Shown piece after piece: positions 17,238-26,417 of a DNA stretch of 64,000 nt. The DNA comes from Chloroflexota bacterium (lineage in GTDB: Bacteria > Chloroflexota > Anaerolineae > Aggregatilineales > Phototrophicaceae), in NCBI GenBank assembly GCA_020161935.1, contig JAIUNI010000004.1, forward strand, positions 366,927 through 430,926, in the 5' to 3' direction. How positions within the stretch are numbered: position 1 is the first letter of the stretch; the number at the start of each line of letters is the position of its first letter. The notes beneath the pieces are model-generated. The model saw only the letters and a program-made list of their open reading frames with translations, was not told the origin of the DNA and made no database searches. A program made the position numbers and the translations under genes.

Positions 17238-17975
17238 ATGCAAACATTTCATCATCCGGTAACTGACCGCACGGTCAACCCGAATCTCACCCTCAGCGTA
17301 GTGATCCCCTGCTTTAATGAAGTTCACTCGATAGAAGAGGTGCTGAAGCGTGTCGAGGCGGTCGGGATTGCGGACGAAATCATCATCGTAGACGACGGCT
17401 CAACCGACGGCACACGCGCCATTCTGGCGGACATTGAGGCGGAAAATCGCCCGAACGTCCGCATCTACTACCACGATCACAATCAGGGTAAAGGTGCTGC
17501 GGTGGTCACGGGCTTTAGCAAGGCTACATCGGATGTGTTCCTCATTCAAGATGCCGACTTTGAATACGACCCGCGTGAATACCCCACGCTGCTTAAACCG
17601 ATTGAGGAAGGTATCGCCACCGTCGTCTACGGCTCGCGCTTTCTCGGTGGGCCACGTAAAGCCATGAACTTCTGGAACATGGTCGCCAACCGTGGGCTGA
17701 CCTTAGCCACCAACATCCTCTATAACGCCATTCTCAGCGATATGGAAACCTGCTACAAAGTGTTCCGCGCCGAAGTGGTGCAGGGCATGTTGATCCGGTC
17801 GCGCCGCTTCGAGTTCGAGCCAGAAATCACTGCCAAAGTCCTCAAGAAGGGCATCCGTATTTACGAAGTGCCGATCTCCTACAACGGGCGCGAATGGAAC
17901 GAGGGCAAGAAGATCAAATGGACGGACGCGCCGATTGCCCTGTGGACGCTGATTAAATATCGCTTCGTGAATTAA
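17238..17975 (+). CDS. Family 2 glycosyltransferase, dolichyl-phosphate mannose synthase-like
   Basis: A 245-residue GT-A fold enzyme: V-V-I-P-C-F-N-E opens the nucleotide-sugar site, I-I-V-D-D-G-S-T-D-G-T is the next loop, and I-Q-D-A-D-F-E-Y-D-P has the D-x-D-type metal site. F-E-F-E-P-E-I-T-A-K and E-V-P-I-S-Y-N-G-R are typical of the DPM1/GtrB-like branch that loads a sugar onto a polyprenyl phosphate. No transmembrane domain follows, so this is the soluble type. Its product could feed a GT39-type enzyme such as the one at 2396, but that link is inference. A -10-like TACAAT is at 17186-17191. It is the first of four rightward genes. Confidence 0.85.
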   Translation: MQTFHHPVTDRTVNPNLTLSVVIPCFNEVHSIEEVLKRVEAVGIADEIIIVDDGSTDGTRAILADIEAENRPNVRIYYHDHNQGKGAAVVTGFSKATSDVFLIQDADFEYDPREYPTLLKPIEEGIATVVYGSRFLGGPRKAMNFWNMVANRGLTLATNILYNAILSDMETCYKVFRAEVVQGMLIRSRRFEFEPEITAKVLKKGIRIYEVPISYNGREWNEGKKIKWTDAPIALWTLIKYRFVN

Positions 17976-18012
17976 ACTCTTAACCCGTTCCAAGACCTGT
18001 GGAGATGAAACG

Positions 18013-18594
18013 ATGCCAGACGCAGAACTGACACCCGAAATCATCCGCGAATTTGTGATCGCCGCGCACTTTAACGCCGACAAAGTGCAGTCGATGCTGG
18101 CTGAACAGCCTGCTCTCTTGCAAGCACGGCATCAATGGGGCGAGGGCGACTATGAGGATGGCTTGGGTGCGGCTGCCCACGTGGGCAGCCGTCGCATCGC
18201 CGAATATCTGCTCGCGCAGGGCGCACCGCTGACAATCTTCGCGGCTGCGATGCTCGGTCGCACGGCGGATGCTGCCGCCTTCCTACAGGCTGACCCCACG
18301 CTGGCGAACGGGCATGGCGCACATCGCATCCCCATTCTGTTCCACGCCGCGCTGAGTGGTGATACCGCCGTGACTGAACTCCTCTACACCAACGGCTGCC
18401 GCGAAGGATTCAACGATGCCGTACACGCCGCCATCATGAGCCGCTCGGTGAAAATGCTCGAATGGCTCTTGGAACACGGCGCAACTGACGTACAAGCGTT
18501 AAACTATGAAGGCAAGACACCGCTGAAGAAAGCGGTGGAGGCCAATGAGCCGCAGATGATCAGCTTACTTAAAAATCGTGGGGCGGTTGAATAG
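18013..18594 (+). CDS. Ankyrin-repeat protein
   Basis: A 193-residue all-helical protein with degenerate ankyrin repeats, the clearest being R-I-A-E-Y-L-L-A-Q-G-A-P-L and M-L-E-W-L-L-E-H-G-A-T-D, ending in T-P-L-K-K-A-V-E-A-N. Ankyrin repeats bind other proteins; no catalytic motif is present. It lies 37 bp after the GT2 gene in the same direction. No signal peptide is visible. Confidence 0.72.
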   Translation: MPDAELTPEIIREFVIAAHFNADKVQSMLAEQPALLQARHQWGEGDYEDGLGAAAHVGSRRIAEYLLAQGAPLTIFAAAMLGRTADAAAFLQADPTLANGHGAHRIPILFHAALSGDTAVTELLYTNGCREGFNDAVHAAIMSRSVKMLEWLLEHGATDVQALNYEGKTPLKKAVEANEPQMISLLKNRGAVE

Positions 18595-18619
18595 CCATTA
18601 ACTCCCTGATCCATTAAAC

Positions 18620-18652
18620 CGGAAGGGCTGCTGTCTCTAGGCGGCTTTTCCG
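18620..18652 (+). terminator. Hairpin between the ankyrin gene and the next gene
   Basis: CGGAAGGGCTGC and GCGGCTTTTCCG form a 12-bp stem (three G-U pairs) around a 9-nt loop, 25 bp after the ankyrin stop. There is no T tract after it, so it may be a weak terminator, an attenuator or an RNA-stability element. Confidence 0.4.
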
Positions 18653-18676
18653 ATCACTCATAACAAGGTACACATC

Positions 18677-19420
18677 ATGTCAAACGCACAAGCCGAACGC
18701 GCCATCAACCAACTTTATGAAAGTGATACCGTCCGCAGCGAACTGCGTGACGAAGAAGCCAGCCTCCTCCTCAATTGGGGCGAATCCCGCTTAGACGAAT
18801 TAGCAGGGAAAAACCTACCCGATGATCTTTTTGATGATCTCTCGGCAAAATTGCGAGGTTTGCTGGTCGCCATCAATTACTGTGTCGGCAAACGCAAAAC
18901 GATGCCCAGCCAGCACCTGACCATGATGGCCGACATCATCAGTACCGCCGAAGCCGCCGGTTATAAACTCTTGCCCGAAGGCGAAAACGGCTTCCTCAAG
19001 CATCAAGCCGTCCTCTCCAACGATGAAGCCATCGGTGAACTGCTGGGTCTGCTCAAACCGACCGACATCCCCAAGCCCGCGCCCGAAGTCACGATCAGCG
19101 CGCAGGCCGCCGAACTGGAGCCACCGACCGCACTTACACCGGAAGCCGATTTACCCCTGCCCGATAGCCACATTCCGGTGGTGAGTGAACATCCACCAGT
19201 GATCGAGCCGCTGATTGAGGGCTTAGTGCCAGCCGATGCGCCCGAAGCCGCCGAGCCACCACCCGAATCACCCGCGAATACCGAAACACCCCACACCCCT
19301 ACGGCTGAACCCGGTGCGGTCATCACACCGTCGATGGAATCGGTCGTGCCGAACCTCACCGTTCCACCGCAGCCCGAAGACCTACCCGAATTTCCAGAGC
19401 AGCCGCCACAGGAGAGCTAA
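18677..19420 (+). CDS. Unknown protein: helical N-terminus, Pro/Glu-rich C-terminus
   Basis: A 247-residue protein with no recognised family. Residues 1-125 look like a compact helical domain (repeated acidic/hydrophobic helices, for example S-E-L-R-D-E-E-A-S-L-L-L-N-W-G). Residues 130-247 are rich in P, E, A and T with spaced hydrophobic residues and should be disordered. No signal peptide or membrane segment is seen. The stop is only 3 bp before the start of the phospholipase D-like lipoprotein, so the two are almost certainly co-translated. Confidence 0.65.
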   Translation: MSNAQAERAINQLYESDTVRSELRDEEASLLLNWGESRLDELAGKNLPDDLFDDLSAKLRGLLVAINYCVGKRKTMPSQHLTMMADIISTAEAAGYKLLPEGENGFLKHQAVLSNDEAIGELLGLLKPTDIPKPAPEVTISAQAAELEPPTALTPEADLPLPDSHIPVVSEHPPVIEPLIEGLVPADAPEAAEPPPESPANTETPHTPTAEPGAVITPSMESVVPNLTVPPQPEDLPEFPEQPPQES

Positions 19421-19423
19421 TCC

Positions 19424-20707
19424 ATGTTCGATCAACGTGAGAATTTTTTGTCCGGTTTGCGCCTCGGTGTGGCGGGTACGTTGCTGCTTGTGGTGCTGGT
19501 GGGCTGCGACCCCTCAACCTTAGACGTTCGACCCACGCAGCCGAATACGCTGCCCGAAGTCGCGACACAGGTAATGGCCGTGCCGACGCAGCCCAACACG
19601 CTGCCCGAAGTGCCGACTGCCACCGTTCGCCCGACGCGAGTACCGGCTACCCTGCCTGTGTTCCCGACCATCACTCCGGTTGTTCCGGTAGGGCGCACAC
19701 CATTAGAACAGGGCTTCGGCGCACAAAAAGGCTTCTGGCAGGTGTTCTTTACCGCACCGACCGGCAGCGGCAACCGTGCCAATTACGTCGGTGGTATTGA
19801 TACGCAGGTAGCGGATGCGCTCAATCAGGTGCAGCGTACCCTCGATATTGCAGCCTTTGAGTTCAATAATGCGACGATCACTGCCGCCGTTCTCGCTGCC
19901 CATCAGCGCGGCGTAATCGTGCGGGTAGTGACGGATGACGAACACGGCATCGGCAGTAACGATACCACCCTCGGTCAGCTCACGGCCGTCGGCATTCCGG
20001 TGATCGACGATAACCGCAGCGCCTTGATGCACAACAAGTTTATGATCCTCGACAGCACCAGCGTCATCACAGGATCGTATAACTACACCATCAACGACAC
20101 CTACCGTAACAATAACAACATGCTCATCTTCCGCTCGCAGAAGATGGTGCAGGATTACCAGAACGAATTTAATAAGATGTTCGAGCAGAAGCTGTTTGGT
20201 GCGTCCAAACCCTCGAACACGCCCTTTGCCAGCTTCACGCAGGATGGCGCGGCGGTTCAGGTGCTGTTCGCGCCGGAAGATCGTGTCGTCGCGGCGTTGG
20301 CCGTTGCCCTCAGCGGTGCGACCACCTCCATCCGCTTCATGGCCTTCTCGTTCACGCTGGACGACATCGCCGGGGTGATGCAGCAGAAAGCCCAGCAGGG
20401 GGTTGTCATCAACGGCATTTTCGAAACCACGGGCAGCGAAACCCGCACCAGTGAATTACGTCCGCTGCTGTGTTCCGGCCTCGCCATGCGGCAGGACGGC
20501 AACCCGTTCGTGATGCACCATAAGGTGTTTATCATTGATGACAAAACGGTGGTTATGGGGTCGTTCAATTTCTCGACCGGTGCGCGGGACTCTAACGACG
20601 AGAACATGCTCATCATCACCGACCCGGATCTCGCGCTGCAATATGTCGAGGAATTTAACCGCCGTTGGGCCGAATCCAAGCAGCCGACTAAGATCACATG
20701 CAGCTAA
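19424..20707 (+). CDS. Phospholipase D-like (HKD) lipoprotein
   Basis: A 427-residue protein with two HKD motifs: H203-x-K205-x4-D210, followed by G-S-Y-N-Y-T, and H365-x-K367-x4-D372, followed by G-S-F-N-F-S. Both half-sites are intact, so it should be an active phosphodiesterase on phospholipid or nucleic acid. Residues 11-28 form a lipoprotein signal ending L-V-G-C (C28), so the enzyme is exported and lipid-anchored. A Thr/Pro-rich linker (30-90) contains a tandem repeat of the T-Q-P-N-T-L-P-E-V type. The closest known types are Nuc-like nucleases and cardiolipin-synthase relatives; the export signal makes an extracellular nuclease or lipase more likely than lipid synthesis. GGAGAG precedes the ATG. 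Confidence 0.85.
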   Translation: MFDQRENFLSGLRLGVAGTLLLVVLVGCDPSTLDVRPTQPNTLPEVATQVMAVPTQPNTLPEVPTATVRPTRVPATLPVFPTITPVVPVGRTPLEQGFGAQKGFWQVFFTAPTGSGNRANYVGGIDTQVADALNQVQRTLDIAAFEFNNATITAAVLAAHQRGVIVRVVTDDEHGIGSNDTTLGQLTAVGIPVIDDNRSALMHNKFMILDSTSVITGSYNYTINDTYRNNNNMLIFRSQKMVQDYQNEFNKMFEQKLFGASKPSNTPFASFTQDGAAVQVLFAPEDRVVAALAVALSGATTSIRFMAFSFTLDDIAGVMQQKAQQGVVINGIFETTGSETRTSELRPLLCSGLAMRQDGNPFVMHHKVFIIDDKTVVMGSFNFSTGARDSNDENMLIITDPDLALQYVEEFNRRWAESKQPTKITCS

Positions 20708-20841
20708 GGCGTTTACTAAAAGCATATTATCGCTATCAAGCAGCACTGATTGACAGATACGGGCAGTATTGTGGGCAAATTAAACTCATATTGGAGTGCC
20801 TATCTATTCAGTTTTGATATAGTGGAAGTCGGGTCATTCTT

Positions 20842-21657
20842 GTGAATGTTAGTGATGCCGCATACTTGAAAACAGTCATAGATCCTATTCTTGTTTGTAC
20901 TCATTACCGGCCCAAATTTGGTCAAGGTACTAAAGGAGGAGGCCTCAGTCTTAGCCAGTTTCAAACCCTTTATCAAAGTGATCCATTCTACAATTGGTTT
21001 GGTCTCGATAATCCTCTGATGTATGCAGCTCATAAGGCTGCCGGTGGTATGACGAGTGTTTACAGACAAATAGGAATTGGTTGCGAAGCCCTGTTTAGAC
21101 GAATTATTAAAGACACCTTGGATTTATCCGATTCCGATGTGCTTTGGTCTTATGAAATACCAACTTTAGATGGCAAGAATCGCACCTTATACTTGGATGG
21201 TCGGATTCCATTGGAAGCAATAAAACATACCGCCGCTCGTCAGCGCGTTCATGATTGGATGGCGAAATCAGCCTCTATTGTGGGTGTCGATGAAAGGGTT
21301 TTTGAAACGCTAACGGGGGTAGTCTTTGAGGTTCGCCAAGGATATAAGAGCAAAGACTCGAAGCGTCAAAATGCGGATATAGCTAACGCAGCCACAGCCT
21401 ATACCAAAGCCTATTTACCCTGTGCGGCAATATTATCTAATCAGATTGATAGCGACGTTTTGCTGCGTTATCGCACGGCAAAATGGGCTGTTTTAACGGG
21501 AAATGTTGGTTTAAACAATCCCGTTGCTTCCACCTATGATTTTATGAAAGATGTTGTTGGCTACGACCTCGGCGCTTTTTTTCAACGCAATAGTGAACGA
21601 CTAAGAATAGAAATTGACAAAGTACTTCGTGGATTACTTTCGCCGGAGACAACCTGA
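20842..21657 (+). CDS. Putative type II restriction endonuclease
   Basis: The 271-residue product lies just before, and overlaps by one base, a DNA methyltransferase gene, so a type II restriction role is likely from context. It is not assigned to a known subfamily. Candidate metal-site residues are D119 in L-Y-L-D-G-R-I and E163 in F-E-V-R-Q-G-Y-K-S-K-D-S-K, a basic segment that also suits DNA contact; a canonical E-x-K is not clear. The gene is A+T-richer than its neighbours, which fits horizontal transfer. The start is GTG at 20842 with only a weak site (GGAAG) ahead. A -10-like sequence (GATATAGT) lies just before it. Confidence 0.68.
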   Translation: MNVSDAAYLKTVIDPILVCTHYRPKFGQGTKGGGLSLSQFQTLYQSDPFYNWFGLDNPLMYAAHKAAGGMTSVYRQIGIGCEALFRRIIKDTLDLSDSDVLWSYEIPTLDGKNRTLYLDGRIPLEAIKHTAARQRVHDWMAKSASIVGVDERVFETLTGVVFEVRQGYKSKDSKRQNADIANAATAYTKAYLPCAAILSNQIDSDVLLRYRTAKWAVLTGNVGLNNPVASTYDFMKDVVGYDLGAFFQRNSERLRIEIDKVLRGLLSPETT

Positions 21658-22892
21658 TGGTTACAGCGCGTAAGCAGCTTAGTCAGCGAGCGGATTATAC
21701 ACATAAGTATAATGTGCGTTCAGGGAGGCACGGTTGGCTTCGCCTAACGCCTGCATACTCGGTAAAAATTGTCGAAGAGCTAATCAACAAATATGATGGC
21801 TCGATACGCATTTTTGATCCATTTTGCGGAACCGCTACAACAGCATTAAGTGCTGCATATCATGGTCATGAGGGTGTCACCACAGACATCAACCCTTTCC
21901 TAATATGGCTCGGTCAGGCAAAAACAGCATACTATTCCCCGGAAATAATCGCGGCTTCTCGTTTCGCTTCAATACGTGCGCTAGAGATCGTAAAAAAGGG
22001 GGGAATTCAAGGTGTACCGCGTCCGCCTATTCACAATATCGAACGATGGTGGTCAGAAAATGCGCTCATATTTCTTTGCCAGTTGCGGGCTGCAATTGAT
22101 GAAGTAACCCAAGTGGATTCTCAACAGCGCACTATTTTGCTTGTTGCTTTCTGCCGTACGCTCATCGCCCTTTCGAATGCTGCTTTTAATCACCAATCAA
22201 TGTCTTTCAAGGATAGTGACCGGATACCGTTGTTGTTAGACGTTGATATGTGCAGCAGCTATGCAGAGGATGTGGAATTTGTACTTTTGGGGGCGGCAGA
22301 GAATCCAACAGGGACAGGAACCGTTATTCTTGGCGACGCGCGTAACCCCTCAGCGGCCACAAATGGGTTATTTCATCGTGTGATTACGTCTCCTCCCTAT
22401 GCAAATCGAATGTCGTATATACGTGAACTTCGGCCTTATATGTATTGGCTGGGATTTCTAGAGAAAAGCAGAGATGCAGGGGAATTAGACTGGTTAAGCA
22501 TCGGTGGAACATGGGGTATAGCCACCAGCAGACTCAATGAATGGCAGCATGAATCAGATCATTTTGAGAGCGATCTGCTGAGTGCGGTACGGGATAACAT
22601 GACCCATAATGACAACAAAAATGGTCGCATCCTCGCAAATTATGTGGCTAAATATTTTGATGATATGTGGATGCATTTCAAAGGATTACGATCTATGCTC
22701 GCACCGGGAGGAGAAATACATTACATTGTAGGAAACTCTACATTCTATAAAGTACTTCTGCCTGTTGAACAGCTATATGCTGCGATGCTTAAAACACTTG
22801 GTTTCCAATCGATAAAATGTATTGCGCTTCGTAAGCGAAACTCTAAAAAAGAGCTTATTGAGTTTGATGTCACTGCGACTTGGCATGGCTAA
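21657..22892 (+). CDS. Type II DNA methyltransferase (m4C or m6A)
   Basis: A 411-residue amino-methyltransferase. The SAM-binding motif I is D-P-F-C-G-T-A-T-T (54-62), and the catalytic motif IV is T-S-P-P-Y (about 243-247). The T-S-P-P-Y form is more common in N4-cytosine enzymes, but N6-adenine is possible. Motif I precedes motif IV. It should protect host DNA from the enzyme encoded upstream. Its ATG overlaps the upstream TGA (TGATG), with GGAG ahead, so the pair is co-translated. The region is A+T-rich relative to flanking genes. Confidence 0.85.
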   Translation: MVTARKQLSQRADYTHKYNVRSGRHGWLRLTPAYSVKIVEELINKYDGSIRIFDPFCGTATTALSAAYHGHEGVTTDINPFLIWLGQAKTAYYSPEIIAASRFASIRALEIVKKGGIQGVPRPPIHNIERWWSENALIFLCQLRAAIDEVTQVDSQQRTILLVAFCRTLIALSNAAFNHQSMSFKDSDRIPLLLDVDMCSSYAEDVEFVLLGAAENPTGTGTVILGDARNPSAATNGLFHRVITSPPYANRMSYIRELRPYMYWLGFLEKSRDAGELDWLSIGGTWGIATSRLNEWQHESDHFESDLLSAVRDNMTHNDNKNGRILANYVAKYFDDMWMHFKGLRSMLAPGGEIHYIVGNSTFYKVLLPVEQLYAAMLKTLGFQSIKCIALRKRNSKKELIEFDVTATWHG

Positions 22893-22906
22893 AAGGAAGT
22901 AGGTCA

Positions 22907-23641
22907 ATGGCTACAGTTTCGATTGTACCTTCACCGAACCGTTGGGTCATGCGGCAGACGTGGAGCAAGCTCCTGTTCGCCCATTGGCCCGTGCCGCCGG
23001 ACGTGCTGCGCCCGCTCATCCCGCCCACGCTGGAGGTCGATACCTTCGATGGTCAGGCATGGGTGGGCGTGGTACCGTTCTACATGAGCCGCGTGCGCTT
23101 CCGCTATATGCAGCCGTTCCCCACCACCCGCGAGTTTTGCGAACTCAACGTCCGCACCTACGTGCTGCCAAAAGGTGGCAAGCCGGGTGTCTGGTTCTTC
23201 AGCCTCGATGCGTCCAGCCGCCTCGCCGTTCAGGGTGCGCGGATGGCTTTCCACTTGCCCTACTACAACGCCAAGATGGGCTTGACCCTCGCCGACCAGC
23301 AGGTGACGTATCACGCCCACCGAACTCACCGCCATGCCCGTCCCGCCAGCTTCGACGGGTGCTACCAACCCTCCGGCACAGTATTCCACTCACAAGCCGG
23401 TACGCTCGAACACTGGCTGACTGAACGCTACTGCCTGTACGCCGCCGATGCGCGTGGGGGTATTTATCAGGGCGATATTGCTCATGAGCCGTGGCCTCTA
23501 CAACCCGCTACTGCCGAAATCAGGCTGAATACAATGGCGCAGGCTTCGGGCATCACCCTGCCGGATACTGCCCCCTTACTCCACTATGCCGAAAGCATCG
23601 ACGTGCAGGCATGGTATCTCCGGCGTGTTGCAGTTTCCTAA
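22907..23641 (+). CDS. DUF2071 (YqjF-like) protein
   Basis: A 244-residue DUF2071 protein: W-S-K-L-L-F-A-H-W-P-V near the start, L-R-P-L-I-P-P-T-L-E-V-D-T-F-D-G, W-V-G-V-V-P-F, and F-C-E-L-N-V-R-T-Y-V are typical of the family. The fold is related to acetoacetate decarboxylase; the function is unknown. ATG at 22907 with AAAAGGAAG ahead was chosen; an in-frame ATG at 22880 would overlap the methyltransferase. It lies 14 bp after the methyltransferase but has the GC-rich composition of the host. Confidence 0.85.
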   Translation: MATVSIVPSPNRWVMRQTWSKLLFAHWPVPPDVLRPLIPPTLEVDTFDGQAWVGVVPFYMSRVRFRYMQPFPTTREFCELNVRTYVLPKGGKPGVWFFSLDASSRLAVQGARMAFHLPYYNAKMGLTLADQQVTYHAHRTHRHARPASFDGCYQPSGTVFHSQAGTLEHWLTERYCLYAADARGGIYQGDIAHEPWPLQPATAEIRLNTMAQASGITLPDTAPLLHYAESIDVQAWYLRRVAVS

Positions 23642-23728
23642 CTTTCCTGTACGAAATTCGCACATGGTTTACAGAAAATTCACAGGCAGACAGCCTGTTT
23701 TCATGTATATTGATAGGTAGTTCGTAAT

Positions 23729-24574
23729 ATGGTCGCCGAGGCACTCACCATGGCATTATTGAATTCTTTCCCTTCCACTCAGGCTGAACCCCCAACGGTG
23801 GATGAAGCGTCGAAGTCGTGGCGCGGGTTTTCCGAACCGCTCATCCGCCATCTGGAAGAACTCTCGCTGAACGCCTTACCCGCGCTCGAAACCGCGTATG
23901 TGGATGGCTGGGTGATGCGCTTCGCCGACGGCTATACCAAACGCGCCAACTCGGTCAACCCCTTGTACCCCTCAACCACCGGCGCGGAACGCAAGATCGC
24001 CTACTGCGAGTCGATGTACGCCGTGCGTAAGCAGCCGACCGTCTTTAAGATGACCTCGCTCACCGAGCCGCGCGACCTTGATACCGCACTCGCCGCACGT
24101 GGCTACCGCGAAGAACCCGGCGCGAGCGTCCAACTGCTGGCGCTTGACCAGCTTGATAAGCCAAACGAAGGCCGTGTCACACTGGTTGCCGATGCCAACG
24201 AGCAGTGGCTCAACGCTTACTTCAAGTTGAACAACGTGCAGGAACGCTACATGCCAGTCATGCGCCACATGATGCAGCACATCGCCCCCCAAAAGTGCTT
24301 TGCTGCCGTGTACCTTGAAGGGCAGGTCGCGGCTGTTGGCCTCGGCATCATCGAACGCGGCTTCCTCGGCCTGTTCGACATCGTGACCGAGCCAACGCTG
24401 CGCCAGAAAGGTTACGGGCATCAGCTTATGCTGTACTTGCTCAATTGGGGGAAGGCCAACGGCGCGGGATACGCCTACTTGCAGGTGACGATGAGCAACA
24501 CGCCAGCCATGTACCTCTACGAGAAGCTCGGCTTCCACGAGGTCTATCAATATTGGTACCGCGTGAAGTGGTAA
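23729..24574 (+). CDS. GNAT family N-acetyltransferase
   Basis: A 281-residue protein whose C-terminal half is a GNAT domain: V-A-A-V-G-L-G-I-I, Q-K-G-Y-G-H-Q-L-M (the acetyl-CoA loop, R/Q-x-x-G-x-G/H type), and M-Y-L-Y-E-K-L-G-F. The N-terminal half also has a partial GNAT-like layout, so it is probably a double-GNAT protein with one working site. The acceptor is unknown. The start may be ATG at 23729 or the ATG at 23750 that gives M-A-L-L-N-S. It is the last gene of the rightward group. Confidence 0.82.
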   Translation: MVAEALTMALLNSFPSTQAEPPTVDEASKSWRGFSEPLIRHLEELSLNALPALETAYVDGWVMRFADGYTKRANSVNPLYPSTTGAERKIAYCESMYAVRKQPTVFKMTSLTEPRDLDTALAARGYREEPGASVQLLALDQLDKPNEGRVTLVADANEQWLNAYFKLNNVQERYMPVMRHMMQHIAPQKCFAAVYLEGQVAAVGLGIIERGFLGLFDIVTEPTLRQKGYGHQLMLYLLNWGKANGAGYAYLQVTMSNTPAMYLYEKLGFHEVYQYWYRVKW

Positions 24575-24603
24575 CACCTTAAATCGACGGTGAATAACGA
24601 TGC

Positions 24604-24684
24604 GGAGGAGGCTCGTCTCCTCCCTACATTGAACCGATATAAAACCCTTTGCGTCCTTTGTGTCTTCGCGCCTTTGCGTTAAAT
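24604..24684. repeat. Hairpin plus CTTTGTG-type heptad tract
   Basis: GGAGGAG and CTCCTCC (24604-24623) form a stem next to C-C-C-T-A-C-A-T, a REP-like lead that recurs elsewhere. It is followed by degenerate CCTTTGTGTC/CCTTTGCG words (24650-24684) of the heptad class. The element separates two convergent genes and may stop transcription from both. Confidence 0.55.
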
Positions 24685-24694
24685 GGTATTCGTC

Positions 24695-25498
24695 TTACGC
24701 GAACGCCTCGCTGACGACCTTACCCTCCCACAGCGCCGGAATCTCCAACCCCAGCAGGTGCGCCAGCGTCACTGCTGTGTCCATGATGCTCACTTGCGAC
24801 GGAAGTGGATACCCCTGCTTGATCGTCGGGCCGTTGATGATCCACGGGATCGTCATATCCTCCGGCATATCCGTGCCGTGGTCGGTGTTGTGTCCACCGT
24901 GGTCAGCCTGTACCTGAATGGTGTACTGGTCGCGGATACCGGCAGCCTGCAAACGGTCGAGGACGAGGCCGACCGCCGAGTCGTTGGTTTCTATCGCCGC
25001 GATCTGCTCCGGCGACATCCAGCCGAACATATGCCCGTTGATGTCGATGTCCCCCAAATACAGGAAGCAGTAATCCGGCTTCTCGGTCGTCAGATAATCC
25101 GCCGCCAGCTTGGCGATGTCCGTGTCGTTGTCGAGGCCGTAGTCGGCGTTACGGGTGTAAGTGACCTTCAGGCTGCCGGGGTTGCTCAGGTCGCGCAGTT
25201 GTTCCCAACTATTGAACATGCAGTTGTGTTTACCCGCGCTCGCGGCGATGTCGATCAAGCTGGGGAACGCCCGCGCCGACTCGCGGAAGATGTTATCCGC
25301 GCCTACGCCGTGCTTCTGGGGTGGCACACTGCGGAACATCGAGTTGTGGCAGGGCAGCGTCACGCTCGGCATCACCGTCCGCGCCGTCCACGTATACGCG
25401 CCAGTTTGCCACAGTTGGTCGAGGTTCGGCGTTTTCGCCTGTTTGAGCGCGTCTGGTCGGCATCCATCCAGCATAATTTGTAATATTTTCGTCGCCAT
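24695..25498 (-). CDS. Alkaline-phosphatase superfamily phosphodiesterase/nucleotide pyrophosphatase
   Basis: A 267-residue single-domain enzyme. Metal ligands and nucleophile are visible: D11 in M-L-D-G-C-R-P-D, T47 in P-S-V-T-L-P-C-H-N (the Thr nucleophile), D-I-D-x-x-G-H in the middle, and A-D-H-G-G-H near the end. It is likely a metal-dependent phosphodiesterase or phosphonoacetate-hydrolase-like enzyme; the substrate is not clear. No signal peptide is seen, unlike many relatives, so it is probably cytoplasmic. AGGAC precedes the ATG. Confidence 0.85.
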   Translation of the reverse strand: MATKILQIMLDGCRPDALKQAKTPNLDQLWQTGAYTWTARTVMPSVTLPCHNSMFRSVPPQKHGVGADNIFRESARAFPSLIDIAASAGKHNCMFNSWEQLRDLSNPGSLKVTYTRNADYGLDNDTDIAKLAADYLTTEKPDYCFLYLGDIDINGHMFGWMSPEQIAAIETNDSAVGLVLDRLQAAGIRDQYTIQVQADHGGHNTDHGTDMPEDMTIPWIINGPTIKQGYPLPSQVSIMDTAVTLAHLLGLEIPALWEGKVVSEAFA

Positions 25499-25791
25499 GA
25501 AATGTCCTATCGTCGAGAGAATAATTGATGGCTGTAGCTTAACACCCTCTCACAAGGGCGTAAAGACGTTGGTGCGGTGGTGGACTTACGATGCGGGTTC
25601 CCCCAAACCTCGAAAGCCGTATAATGAGTTACCACTAAAACAGGTATATTTTCGCACCACCTCAAACGTAACCACGTAGGACATGCGCTGTCTTTAAGCC
25701 CTCTCCCTTGCTTGCGGGGCTGTCGGCGTACTGAACCTGTGAAGGTAGCCGGCGTGGGTTGGGTGAGGGGGTTAAATGATCGGACGGACTT

Positions 25792-26376
25792 ATGAAACAG
25801 GTGTGTATTTTTTGTGGTTCATACGCTGGCGCACAGCCGGTTTATATGCAGGCCGCCCGCGCGATTGGCCTTTCCCTCGCCAAGCGCGAGATCGGCTTGG
25901 TCTACGGGGGCGGGAAGGTCGGCTTGATGGGCGCGATTGCCGATGGTGCGCTCGAAGGCGGCGGTCAGGTGCTGGGCATCATCCCGCAGTCGCTGGTTGA
26001 CCGTGAACTCGCCCACAAAGGGCTGACCGAACTCCAAATCCTCAGCTCGATGCACGAGCGCAAGGCCGCGATGGCGCAGGTCGCGGAGGGCTTTATCGCG
26101 CTGCCCGGTGGCTTCGGCACGCTGGATGAACTGTTCGAGATCATCACATGGGCGCAGTTGGGTTTCCACCGCAAGCCGGTTGCCCTGCTCAACGTCGCCG
26201 GTTACTTCAACCCCCTGCTGGCCTTCATCGACCACATGGCGACCGAAGGCTTCATCAAACCGGAGCATCGCGGGGCGATTCTGGTGCGGAACGAGGTCGA
26301 GGACTTGCTCGATACGCTTGTATCTTACCAGCCGCCCGAACTTGAGAAGTGGATCAAAAAGCCCGAAGAATTATAA
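25792..26376 (+). CDS. LOG family protein (TIGR00730), nucleoside 5'-monophosphate phosphoribohydrolase
   Basis: A 194-residue Rossmann-type protein. V-Y-G-G-G-K-V-G-L-M-G (38-47) and P-G-G-F-G-T-L-D-E (105-113) are the two signature motifs of Lonely Guy proteins, which release the free base from nucleoside 5'-monophosphates, including cytokinin ribotides. The cellular role in bacteria is mostly purine salvage or nucleotide clean-up. The ATG at 25792 follows GGACGG. Between 25499 and 25791 there is only a REP-like CCCTCTCCC/GGGTGAGGGGG segment (25697-25770). Confidence 0.9.
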   Translation: MKQVCIFCGSYAGAQPVYMQAARAIGLSLAKREIGLVYGGGKVGLMGAIADGALEGGGQVLGIIPQSLVDRELAHKGLTELQILSSMHERKAAMAQVAEGFIALPGGFGTLDELFEIITWAQLGFHRKPVALLNVAGYFNPLLAFIDHMATEGFIKPEHRGAILVRNEVEDLLDTLVSYQPPELEKWIKKPEEL

Positions 26377-26417
26377 AGACGCGGCGTATCATTATCGCGT
26401 AGGGGCTGAGACCCTCC

